Part shown: piece after piece, positions 1 through 6,492 of the stretch
Layout: each line of letters opens with the position of its first letter
How positions within the stretch are numbered: position 1 is the first letter of the stretch
Origin: Stagnihabitans sp038323315
GTDB lineage: Bacteria > Pseudomonadota > Alphaproteobacteria > Rhodobacterales > Rhodobacteraceae
Direction of reading: 5' to 3'
Length of the DNA: 14,558 bases
Assembly: GCA_038323315.1 (NCBI GenBank)
Contig: JBBQGU010000056.1
Span: 1-14,558 of the forward strand
Notes under the pieces: model-generated
What the model saw: the letters and a program-made list of their open reading frames with translations, nothing else
The model's database searches: none
Told to the model about the DNA's origin: nothing
Program-made: the position numbers and the translations under genes

Positions 1-1421
1 CCCATCGTGTTGCGCGGCAGGTCCGCCACCACCACCGCCGTCTTGGGCTGCTTGAACCGCGCCAACTCTCCGGCAACCGCCGCCAGTACCGCTGCAGGCA
101 CGACCGAGCCCACCAGCACCGCAAACACCGCCTCGCCAAAGTCCGGATGCGGCAGGCCGATCACGGCGCTTTCCACCACGCCAGGCACGGCGTCCAGCAG
201 CAATTCGATCTCCCTGGGATAGACGTTATAGCCGCCGGTGATGATAAGATCCTTGGCACGCCCGACGATGGACAGATAGCCGTCGGCGTCCAACCGCCCC
301 AGATCGCCGGTGATGAACCAGCCGTCGGGGCGCAGCTCCTCGGCAGTTTTCTCGGGCATCTGCCAATAGCCGGCGAAAACATTCGGGCCCCGCACCTCGA
401 TCACGCCGACATCCCCGCCCACGATCCGCAATTCCACCCCCGGCAGCGGAAAGCCCACCGTCCCCGCACGGCGCTCGCCGTCATAAGGGTTGGAGGTGTT
501 CATGTTCGTCTCGGTCATGCCATAGCGTTCCAGAATGCGATGCCCGGTCCGCGCCTCAAACTGCACATGGGTTTCCGCGAGCAGGGGAGCCGAGCCGCTG
601 ACGAACAGCCGCATATGGGCAACCAGATCGCGGTCAAACCGCACTGCCCCCAGCAGGCGGGTGTAAAACGTCGGCACGCCCATCATCACACTGGCCTTCG
701 GCAGCAGTCGCAGCACCGTCTCCACCTCGAACCCGGGCAAGAAAATCATCTGCGCACCGCTGATCAGGGCGGTATTCGACGCGACAAACAGGCCATGCGT
801 ATGAAACACCGGCAAGGCATGCAGCAGCACGTCCGTAGGGGCAAAGCGCCATAGTTCGGCAAGCACTTCGGCATTCGACAACAGGTTGCGATGGGTCAGC
901 ATCGCACCCTTGGACCGGCCCGTGGTGCCCGAGGTGTACAAGATTGCGGCAAGGTCATCCGGGCCGCAATCCTCGACCACAAACGCCGCATTTTGCACCT
1001 GCACCGCAGCGGCAAACGAACCAGCGCCGGACCCGTCCAGCGTCATCAGGACCGCGCCATGTTCGGCGGCCACCGGCCCCAGCACAGCAGACTTCGAAGG
1101 GTCGCACAAGAACAGCCGGGGCGTTGCGTTGCCCAGAAAATACCCGACTTCCGCCGGTGTGTAGGCGGTGTTCAACGGCAAAAACACCGTGCCCATCGCC
1201 ACCGCAGCGCCGTACAGCGCCAAAGCCTCGGGTGATTTGGCGACTTGCACCGCCAGCCGGTCGCCTTTCCTGACCCCTGCCGCGCGCAAGGCATTGACCA
1301 TGCGCCCCAGCATCGCGTGGAACTGAACCCCCGTGACCTGCGCCCCATCCTCCAGCATCAACAATGCCCCCTGCCGCAGCGCAAGCCCGGCAAACACGCC
1401 ATCATACAGGATATTGGCCAT
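1..1421 (-). CDS. matB: Malonate--CoA ligase (malonyl-CoA synthetase), 3' end missing
   Basis: Acyl-adenylate-forming enzyme that activates malonate (and often methylmalonate) to the CoA thioester in the cytosol, using ATP. The minus-strand frame from ATG at 1421 is open to the window edge, giving 473 residues. The ATP-binding A3 loop YTSGTTGRSKG lies at residues 162-172, followed by PVFHTHGLF (about 204-212) and MGVPTFYTRLL. The stretch ERYGMTETNMNTSNPYDG and then TVGFPLPG is, from memory, nearly identical to rhizobial MatB and is the basis for naming malonate as substrate. Motif GWFITGDLG is present. The reading stops at PRNTM, just before the catalytic A10 lysine expected in PRNTMGK, so about 30 C-terminal residues lie outside (family about 500 aa). 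A GGGGGGAAAG ribosome binding site directly precedes the ATG. No malonyl-CoA decarboxylase gene is visible upstream; it could lie downstream, outside the window. Confidence 0.93.
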   Translation of the reverse strand, partial: MANILYDGVFAGLALRQGALLMLEDGAQVTGVQFHAMLGRMVNALRAAGVRKGDRLAVQVAKSPEALALYGAAVAMGTVFLPLNTAYTPAEVGYFLGNATPRLFLCDPSKSAVLGPVAAEHGAVLMTLDGSGAGSFAAAVQVQNAAFVVEDCGPDDLAAILYTSGTTGRSKGAMLTHRNLLSNAEVLAELWRFAPTDVLLHALPVFHTHGLFVASNTALISGAQMIFLPGFEVETVLRLLPKASVMMGVPTFYTRLLGAVRFDRDLVAHMRLFVSGSAPLLAETHVQFEARTGHRILERYGMTETNMNTSNPYDGERRAGTVGFPLPGVELRIVGGDVGVIEVRGPNVFAGYWQMPEKTAEELRPDGWFITGDLGRLDADGYLSIVGRAKDLIITGGYNVYPREIELLLDAVPGVVESAVIGLPHPDFGEAVFAVLVGSVVPAAVLAAVAGELARFKQPKTAVVVADLPRNTM

Positions 1422-1563
1422 CTTTCCCCCCGTCACTGTTTCCAGATCAGAAACCGATTGTCTTCATATTTGTGGTTTTCATCGCATCCCAGCCGCCGAC
1501 ACGCCACGTTCCTGCCGCGCTTGACCGGCAAATTCATTCTCAGCAAACGCCAAGGAGGCCGCA

Positions 1564-1746
1564 ATGAAATTCGGTTATGCCCAATTCTCCAGGTTCGGTC
1601 TGTTCGCCCGGTTCGGTCTGTTCGCTCCGAAAGACACCGGCCCAGACGCCTTTGACCTGCGCCTGCAACGCATCGGCAACCGCGAGCGTCACCGTCAGGC
1701 CCGCAGGGTCCTGTTCAGACCGCAACCTCAACCGCTGGCAGCTTAA
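1564..1746 (+). CDS. Possible small basic protein, 60 aa, unknown
   Basis: Small plus-strand ORF beginning MKFGYAQFSRFGLFA. The support is a consensus AAGGAGG (1551-1557) six bases before the ATG, among the best Shine-Dalgarno sites in the window. The first half holds a tandem duplication (RFGLFA twice), and the second half is rich in Arg, Gln and Pro with no membrane segment. It lies between two genes on the opposite strand, and its last 32 bases are antisense to the 3' end of mipZ. The composition of the second half looks like shadow coding, so the true product might be unrelated or absent. I do not recognise a family. A competing minus-strand frame (1540-1731, TTG start, containing EQTEPG twice) has no comparable start signal. 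The call rests almost entirely on the ribosome binding site. Confidence 0.35.
   Translation: MKFGYAQFSRFGLFARFGLFAPKDTGPDAFDLRLQRIGNRERHRQARRVLFRPQPQPLAA
1592..1625. repeat. Two-copy direct repeat, 16 bp, period 18
   Basis: GGTTCGGTCTGTTCGC occurs at 1592-1607 and again exactly at 1610-1625. The 18-base period keeps reading frames intact: it encodes RFGLFA twice in the plus-strand small ORF and EQTEPG twice on the minus strand. It looks like a recent tandem duplication. Confidence 0.9.
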
Positions 1747-2524
1747 GCTCGGTCATCAGATCGCGCACCTCTTGCCGTGCCGCGACGTTGCTGATGTTCA
1801 GCTGGTCCACACCGGTGTCGCGCAGGTCCATCACGGTCAGACCGCGCGGGAACAGCTCGCGGAAAATGACCCGCTCCGAAAACCCCGGTGCCACGCGGAA
1901 ACCGATCCGCTTGGACAGATCCTCCAGCGCCGCGCCGACCTTGCGTTTGTTGTGCATCTGTTGCGCGCCCATCCGGTTGCGCAGTACGATCCAGTCGATG
2001 GGCTTCAGCCCCGCCTGGGCGCGCAGCTGCCGCGCGGCCCAGACCATCTCGGAATAGATCGACGGGCCTTTCACTTTGCCCGTCTCGGCATCGACCCGCG
2101 CCAGCAGATCAAAGTCGATGAAGCTGTCATTCAGCGGCGTGATCAGCGTATCGGCCAGCGAATGTGCCACCTGGCTGAGCCGGGTATGGCTGCCGGGGCA
2201 GTCGATGACGATGAAATCCGACACAGGCTCAAGCGCCGCCACGGCATCGGACAGGCGGTGGTCGAACGCATTCTCGCCGGGCGCAAGCTGGGCGGCGGCA
2301 ACCTCGGGCAAATCAGTATAGTTCGGGCTGGGCAGGGTCAGGTTCATGCGGGCAAAGTAATTCAGGCGGTTCTCGATATAGCGCGCGAAACTTTTCTGCC
2401 GCAGGTCCAGATCCAACGCGCCCACACGAAAGCCCATCCGGCACAAGGCAATCGCCACATGCATCGAGGTGGTCGATTTGCCCGACCCCCCCTTTTCATT
2501 CCCCACCACGATAATGTGCGCCAT
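1715..2524 (-). CDS. mipZ: MipZ, division-plane positioning ATPase
   Basis: ParA/MinD-superfamily ATPase that in Caulobacter and relatives forms a gradient from the ParB-bound origin and blocks FtsZ ring formation away from midcell. The 269-residue product has the deviant Walker A GNEKGGSGKST at residues 8-18 (signature lysine 11, P-loop lysine 16), a switch-like LDLDLRQ at about 37-43, and the Walker B-like FIVIDCPGSHTRLS at about 104-117. The following TPLNDSFIDFDLLA stretch is typical of MipZ rather than of ParA or Soj. Length matches the family (about 270 aa). Start ATG at 2524 has GGGGGA nine bases upstream. It stands apart from any parAB genes, 64 bp downstream of a small exported-protein gene on the same strand. 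The 64 bp contain a -10-like TATAGC (about 2551-2556) but no convincing -35. The last bases overlap the convergent small ORF. Confidence 0.93.
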   Translation of the reverse strand: MAHIIVVGNEKGGSGKSTTSMHVAIALCRMGFRVGALDLDLRQKSFARYIENRLNYFARMNLTLPSPNYTDLPEVAAAQLAPGENAFDHRLSDAVAALEPVSDFIVIDCPGSHTRLSQVAHSLADTLITPLNDSFIDFDLLARVDAETGKVKGPSIYSEMVWAARQLRAQAGLKPIDWIVLRNRMGAQQMHNKRKVGAALEDLSKRIGFRVAPGFSERVIFRELFPRGLTVMDLRDTGVDQLNISNVAARQEVRDLMTELKLPAVEVAV

Positions 2525-2588
2525 TGACCGTCCCCCGAAGTCTTTTCTCCGCTATAAGGTGCGGACAGGGGCTAGGGAAGCAGCAACC

Positions 2589-3008
2589 CTATGAGGTCGC
2601 GTTTTCGCAGCGCAGCTGTTGTTCTGCACAGCGCACTTGCGGCCAATCGGGCCTGCGCCAGCAATAGCCGGGCGGATCCTGGGTGATCTGCAACACCCAC
2701 AACAGCCCCCCGGCGCGGTCTGGGCGAAAGTCGCCATCCGCTTCCAGTGTCATGGCGCCCGCGTCATAATCCTCGATGTCATAGCGTTCATAGGTGCGCG
2801 GGCGGCCCACACCGTCATCCTTGGGCTGGCCCCAGGTCATCACCGCATGGGGCGGACTGGTCGTAAAGTCCAACTGATGCGGATTGGCGGCGCAGGATGT
2901 GGCAGGGTCGGTGGCGCTGCCATATTGGCCACGCAGGGCGTCAAACACCGCCTGCCCCTGTGCAACGGGGGCGCAAAGCAACAGGGCTGGCAGGATCAGA
3001 TGACGCAT
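2589..3008 (-). CDS. Exported four-cysteine protein, paralogue A, unknown function
   Basis: Family not recognised. From ATG 3008 the product has 139 residues and begins with a signal peptide (MRHLILPALLLCAPVAQGQA), so it should be exported to the periplasm. A TTG six codons upstream (3026) is possible but lies before the charged n-region and has no better ribosome binding site. The mature part contains SCAANPHQ, MTWGQP, DGDFRPDR, GYC, VRC and LRC, ending ENATS. The adjacent upstream gene (3065-3487) encodes the same order of landmarks with the last three cysteines at identical spacing (10 then 6 residues), so the two are tandem paralogues. Four mature cysteines suggest two disulfides (inference). 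It follows gene B by 56 bp and precedes mipZ by 64 bp, in the same direction. Confidence 0.8.
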   Translation of the reverse strand: MRHLILPALLLCAPVAQGQAVFDALRGQYGSATDPATSCAANPHQLDFTTSPPHAVMTWGQPKDDGVGRPRTYERYDIEDYDAGAMTLEADGDFRPDRAGGLLWVLQITQDPPGYCWRRPDWPQVRCAEQQLRCENATS

Positions 3009-3041
3009 GGCCGGATTGTGCCGCAAGCCCGGAATGCCGTC

Positions 3042-3061
3042 GCCTCACATCTGCGTGAGAC
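3042..3061 (-). other. Short hairpin between the two exported paralogues
   Basis: Inverted repeat GTCTCAC/GTGAGGC (minus strand, one G-T pair) with a 6-base loop, three bases after the stop codon of the upstream paralogue. There is no T-run, so it is not a standard intrinsic terminator. It may be chance or an mRNA-stabilising stem. Confidence 0.3.
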
Positions 3062-3064
3062 GGG

Positions 3065-3487
3065 TCACGAGGTCGCGGCGACCTTGCCACAATCGCGGTT
3101 GGGGTGCGGGCAATCGACCACGCCAAAACCTGTCTCGAAAAAGCAATAGCCGCCCTTGGCCGTGACAAACACATCAAACTGCAACGCAGTGCCATCGCGG
3201 CCCAGACGGTCGTCGCCGTCCTGCACCACGGTATAGCGGTCAAAGGTCCGGGCCACGACGGTCGCGCCAATCTCGGTCACCAACGCGCCGGTGTGAAACC
3301 GGATCGGCCGCTGCCAGGTAAAGATCATCCGCCGGTCGCCCTGTGCCAGCCGGATGCGATGCGGGTTGTCGCACATCTGGTCCCGGAAATGATCCGACCC
3401 CCACAGCCCGGCCTGCAAGCGGTCTTTCAGCGGGTCGGCATGGGCCGGTGCGGCCATCAGCACCAGCATGGCCATCAGCCACCCCAT
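3065..3487 (-). CDS. Exported four-cysteine protein, paralogue B, unknown function
   Basis: Family not recognised. From ATG 3487 the product has 140 residues and starts with a hydrophobic signal-like segment ending APAHA. It shares with its downstream neighbour a Cys followed by NPH (MCDNPHR here), a TW..P motif (FTWQRP), a DGD(D/F)R motif, then GYC, VDC and RDC with 10- and 6-residue gaps, and an ATS C-terminus. A longer frame from 3562 exists, but its extra residues are coded by the rpmE stop region and terminator hairpin, so I reject it. The ATG at 3487 has G-rich sequence immediately before it but no well-spaced ribosome binding site; ATG 3475 is an alternative. It sits just downstream of the rpmE terminator, so expression may depend on read-through or an unseen promoter. 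Confidence 0.78.
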   Translation of the reverse strand: MGWLMAMLVLMAAPAHADPLKDRLQAGLWGSDHFRDQMCDNPHRIRLAQGDRRMIFTWQRPIRFHTGALVTEIGATVVARTFDRYTVVQDGDDRLGRDGTALQFDVFVTAKGGYCFFETGFGVVDCPHPNRDCGKVAATS

Positions 3488-3498
3488 CCCCCAAATGC

Positions 3499-3525
3499 AA
3501 AAAGCGCCCCCGAAGGAGCGCCTTT
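3499..3525 (-). terminator. Rho-independent terminator after rpmE
   Basis: On the minus strand AAAGGCGCTCC pairs with GGGGCGCTTT across a TTCG tetraloop (about 11 bp, two G-T pairs), then a run of T. It begins 17 bases after the rpmE stop codon, so it should end the rplS-rpmE transcript. The next gene starts only about 12 bases beyond the T-run. Confidence 0.88.
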
Positions 3526-3542
3526 GTAACCCATGGTCAGGA

Positions 3543-3764
3543 TCAGAATCCCAGACCGGCATATTTGTTTTTGAACTTGGTCACACGGCCGCCGGTGTCC
3601 ATCAGCTTGGCATTGCCGCCCGTCCAGGCCGGATGCGCCAGCGGGTCGATGTCCAGCGACATCTGATCGCCCTCTTTGCCCCAGGTCGACTTGGCGGTGA
3701 ACAGGGTGCCATCGGTCATCTTGACCGTGATGGTGTGATATTCGGGGTGGATACCTTTTTTCAT
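3543..3764 (-). CDS. rpmE: 50S ribosomal protein bL31, zinc-free type
   Basis: Large-subunit ribosomal protein at the inter-subunit bridge. The 73-residue product starts MKKGIHPEYHTITVKMTDG and contains AHPAWTGG, the bL31 hallmark near the C-terminus, then VTKFKNKYAGLGF. It has no cysteine at all, so it is the form lacking the zinc-binding Cys motif. Its ATG overlaps the rplS stop codon as ATGA (3761-3764), so the pair is translationally coupled. A strong terminator follows. Expression is presumably driven by the promoter upstream of rplS. Confidence 0.97.
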   Translation of the reverse strand: MKKGIHPEYHTITVKMTDGTLFTAKSTWGKEGDQMSLDIDPLAHPAWTGGNAKLMDTGGRVTKFKNKYAGLGF

Positions 3765-4150
3765 TTGGACGCGCCTTTGACAGACATGGGCTTGTAGTTG
3801 GTGTCTTCGACGATCCGGGCCGACTTGCCGCGACGATCGCGCAGATAGTACAGCTTGGCGCGGCGCACACGGCCACGACGCACAACCTCGATGCTGTCGA
3901 TATTGGTCGAATACAGCGGGAACACGCGCTCCACACCCTCGCCGAACGAGATCTTGCGCACGGTGAACGACGCGCTGATGGTCGCCCCACCCTTGCGGCC
4001 GATCACGACGCCTTCATAGGCCTGCACGCGGCTGCGCGTACCTTCGGTGACTTTATAGCCGACTTTCACGGTATCACCGGCCTTGAAATCCGGGATGGTC
4101 TTGTTGAGGGCGGCGATTTGCTCGGCCTCGATGATGGCGATCAGGTTCAT
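3761..4150 (-). CDS. rplS: 50S ribosomal protein bL19
   Basis: Large-subunit protein at the 30S-50S interface. The 129-residue product starts MNLIAIIEAEQIA and has the family core DFKAGDTVKVGYKV, RVQAYEGVVIGRKGG, SFTVRKISFGEGVERVFPL and VRRGRVRRAKLYYLRDRRGKSARI. The frame stays open upstream to 4339, but those 63 residues are not L19-like; ATG 4150 matches the family N-terminus and has AGGA in AGGAAAGGACC nine to thirteen bases before it. The usual partners rpsP, rimM and trmD are not upstream; instead the gene has its own promoter and leader. It overlaps rpmE by ATGA. Confidence 0.97.
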   Translation of the reverse strand: MNLIAIIEAEQIAALNKTIPDFKAGDTVKVGYKVTEGTRSRVQAYEGVVIGRKGGATISASFTVRKISFGEGVERVFPLYSTNIDSIEVVRRGRVRRAKLYYLRDRRGKSARIVEDTNYKPMSVKGASK

Positions 4151-4366
4151 GCCTGGTCCTTTCCTGTACGGGTTTGCCCCGCGTGATGCCGCCACATAGC
4201 TTCTGGTCTTCACCCGGGTCCGCCCAGACGTTTCCGCTTGGGCGCCCGCCAGAGGTATGGCCTGCTCTTTGATACCGCCCCCCTGAACCACCCCCGTCGA
4301 AGACAACGGCAAGACCAGGCCCAAAAGAATCGGGTCCAATGGGCAAATGTACCCCCGGACAGCGGG
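4151..4366 (-). promoter_or_regulatory. Probable rplS-rpmE 5' leader
   Basis: About 210 nt between the predicted transcription start (about 4360) and the rplS ATG. It codes for nothing recognisable. It includes a clear hairpin at 4222-4243: GCCCA pairs with TGGGC, then an A-C mismatch, then GCG closing on a GAAA (GNRA-type) loop with CGT. A leader this long before a ribosomal-protein operon suggests post-transcriptional control, but no specific known leader motif was recognised. Confidence 0.4.
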
Positions 4367-4395
4367 CGTATAGGGTCACGCGCCGCAGGGGTCAA
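4367..4395 (-). promoter_or_regulatory. Sigma70-type promoter for rplS-rpmE
   Basis: Minus strand: -35 TTGACC (4395-4390), exactly 17-bp spacer, -10 TATACG (4372-4367). It is the best -35/-10 pair I found in the window and faces rplS. Confidence 0.65.
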
Positions 4396-4402
4396 GCCGT
4401 AG

Positions 4403-4421
4403 GATGGGCAATGTGCCCATC
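4403..4421. terminator. Hairpin after the MoxR-cassette operon
   Basis: Perfect 8-bp inverted repeat GATGGGCA/TGCCCATC with a 3-base loop, four bases past the stop codon of the last cassette gene (stop at 4426-4428). No T-run follows on the minus strand, so it is either a factor-assisted terminator or an mRNA 3'-end stabiliser. It lies just upstream of the rplS -35 box. Confidence 0.5.
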
Positions 4422-4425
4422 TTCC

Positions 4426-6492
4426 TCAGGCGGCGCGCCTGCGCCCTTCGACTGTCCAGGCCGCCACTGCCGTCAGTGCGGCCAGGATCAACCACAGCCA
4501 TGCCGGCAACAGTGCACTGACTTGCACATCCCCCGTCACATAGGCCCCGCGCGGCACGATCCCGATCCAGCCGCGCCCCGCCGCCGGCCGCCCCTCGCGC
4601 ACCAGACGGATATCGGGCATCCCCGCCTCCAGCGCCACGATCCCGCCCCGGCTGTCGGTCGCCACAGGCGTCAGACCCGCACCACTGGCAATGGTCTCCT
4701 CGAATTCCTTCGGTGCCGACGGTCCCACCGCCACCACCCGCGCCAATTCGCCCTGTTGCAGCCGAAACAGACCCAGCATCGGCGCCTGCCACTTGGCCTC
4801 ATACTTTCCCGGGCTGACCTGCGGCAGGGTCAGCGTGCTGACCGTGCCATCCGGGGCTGTAATCACCAGATCGGCGGGCGGCGTGTCCAGGATCGTCCGG
4901 CGGGTGAACGTCACCGCCTCACCCACGGCCGATGCCGTCAGGCTCTCCTCCTCCAGATCCGGTTCTTTCAGCATCCAATGCGCCAGCCTGCGCAGCAATT
5001 CCAACTGCGGCCCGCCGCCCTCATATCCCCGGCCCCACAGCCAGGCCTGATCGGACGCCAGCACGGCAATGCGGCCCTTTTCGACCCGGTTCAGCACCAG
5101 CAACGGCTTGTCACCGGGGCCGGACATCAAGACCTGCCCCTGCCGCGTCACCACCTCGATCAGGCGGAACCAGCGGCCCCAGCCGTCCTTGGGGGCCAGC
5201 GCCGCCAGCCCCTCGGTCACCGGATGGCGTTTGCCAAGATCGGTCACGGCGGGCTGAAAGCCCTGGTTGATGATCATCGAGGTGGGTTCCACCGGCAGAA
5301 TCTCCGCCAAAGGCGACCGCCACAGACTGTCCACCTCGCCGAACTCCGGACCAGCGGCGACCAGCACGGTGCCGCCGTTCTTGACGTATTGCACCACATT
5401 GTCGATGTAACTCAGCGGCAATATGCCCCGCATCCGGTAGCGGTCAAAGATGATCAGGTCGAAATCCTTGATCTTGTCGACGAACAATTCCTTGGTCGGA
5501 AAGGCGATCAGACTAAGCTCGCTGACCGGAATCCCGTCCTGCTTTTCCGGCGGCCGCAGGATGGTGAAGTGGACAAGGTCCACCGAAGGGTCAGATTTCA
5601 GCAGATTGCGCCAGACACGCTCACCGGCATGCGGCTCACCCGACACCAGCAGCACGCGCAAACGGTCGCGCACGCCGTTGATCTGCACAACAGCGGCATT
5701 GTTGCGGTCGGTCAACTCGCCCGGCTGGGCAGCCACAGACAGTTGCAGAACGTTCATCCCGGCATGGGGCAGATTGACCGGCAGGTCCATGTCCTGCCCC
5801 AACGGCACCGAAAACGTCACCGGCGCATCGGCATCCAGCGACACCGTCAGATCGACCGATCCGCCCTGCCCCGCTGGCACCTGCCCCTGATCCTCGATCC
5901 GAACCGAGATCACGGCCTGTTCGCCCATGATCGCAAAGGCGGGCGCGGTCTTGATCAGCAAACGGCGGTCCCAATCGCTCTGATACCCGGTCAGCAGCAC
6001 GTTCAAGGGTGCGGGCAGGTTGGGCACCAGCCCCAGATCATGCACCTGCCCATCGGTGATCATGATCGCACCGGCCACCCGGGCGCGGGGTTCCTGCGCC
6101 AACGCCTCGGTCAGCGCGGTCAGCGCCAGCGTCCCGGCATTGTCGCGGCCATCGCGCAAGGTGACCACGCGCAGGTCGGTGTTGCCCAGGGCCGCGACTT
6201 TGGCCGTGATGTCCGCCACCGCCGCCTCGGTTTGCGCCGTGCGGTCGCTCAATCCCTGACTGGCGCTTTGGTCCACCACCAGAATCACGATATCGGTCAG
6301 GGGTTTGCGGTCTTCGACTTGCACGGACGGGTTCGACAGCGCCGCCAGCACGAACCCCGCCGCCAGCGCGCGCAGGGCCCAGCCTGCCAGCCTGCGCCAG
6401 ACAGCAAGCGCCAGCATGACCACGGCAACAGTCGCCAACACCCACAGGACCGGCACCGGCAACAGGGGGTCAAAGATCAGCGTCTGGTTCAT
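4426..6492 (-). CDS. Membrane-anchored vWA / glutamine-amidotransferase-like protein, 688 aa
   Basis: Fourth gene of the MoxR cassette; biochemical function unknown. Two membrane segments (about 11-31 and 35-53) flank an Arg-containing loop (WRRLAGWALR), followed by a vWA-like domain with an intact MIDAS motif VVDQSAS (D74, S76, S78) and AIMITDGQVHD (about 142-152), expected to bind a divalent metal. The middle region (about 280-480) is GATase-1-like: RVLLVSGEP, FDLIIFDRYR, NVVQYVKNGGTVLVAAGPEF and RIAVLASDQAWLWGRG. One membrane segment (about 662-681) precedes the tail EGRRRAA. The positive-inside rule puts the whole body in the periplasm (inference). ATG 6492 overlaps the stop of the preceding gene (ATGA). 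A hairpin lies just after the stop codon. Confidence 0.85.
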   Translation of the reverse strand: MNQTLIFDPLLPVPVLWVLATVAVVMLALAVWRRLAGWALRALAAGFVLAALSNPSVQVEDRKPLTDIVILVVDQSASQGLSDRTAQTEAAVADITAKVAALGNTDLRVVTLRDGRDNAGTLALTALTEALAQEPRARVAGAIMITDGQVHDLGLVPNLPAPLNVLLTGYQSDWDRRLLIKTAPAFAIMGEQAVISVRIEDQGQVPAGQGGSVDLTVSLDADAPVTFSVPLGQDMDLPVNLPHAGMNVLQLSVAAQPGELTDRNNAAVVQINGVRDRLRVLLVSGEPHAGERVWRNLLKSDPSVDLVHFTILRPPEKQDGIPVSELSLIAFPTKELFVDKIKDFDLIIFDRYRMRGILPLSYIDNVVQYVKNGGTVLVAAGPEFGEVDSLWRSPLAEILPVEPTSMIINQGFQPAVTDLGKRHPVTEGLAALAPKDGWGRWFRLIEVVTRQGQVLMSGPGDKPLLVLNRVEKGRIAVLASDQAWLWGRGYEGGGPQLELLRRLAHWMLKEPDLEEESLTASAVGEAVTFTRRTILDTPPADLVITAPDGTVSTLTLPQVSPGKYEAKWQAPMLGLFRLQQGELARVVAVGPSAPKEFEETIASGAGLTPVATDSRGGIVALEAGMPDIRLVREGRPAAGRGWIGIVPRGAYVTGDVQVSALLPAWLWLILAALTAVAAWTVEGRRRAA

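Noticed and set aside
1540..1731. Minus-strand 63-codon frame downstream of mipZ with EQTEPG repeated
   Set aside because: TTG start inside the mipZ end and no ribosome binding site; the repeat is the reverse reading of the duplicated segment in the plus-strand small ORF.
1577..2527. Plus-strand open frame of 316 codons covering mipZ
   Set aside because: Antisense to a well-conserved ATPase gene; residues are shadow-like.
3488..3562. N-terminal extension of paralogue B with an RR-containing, Tat-like signal
   Set aside because: The extra codons, including the twin Arg, are produced by the rpmE stop region and its terminator hairpin; the resemblance is coincidental.
4151..4339. 63-residue N-terminal extension of bL19
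   Set aside because: No similarity to the family; ATG 4150 gives the standard bL19 N-terminus and has a ribosome binding site.
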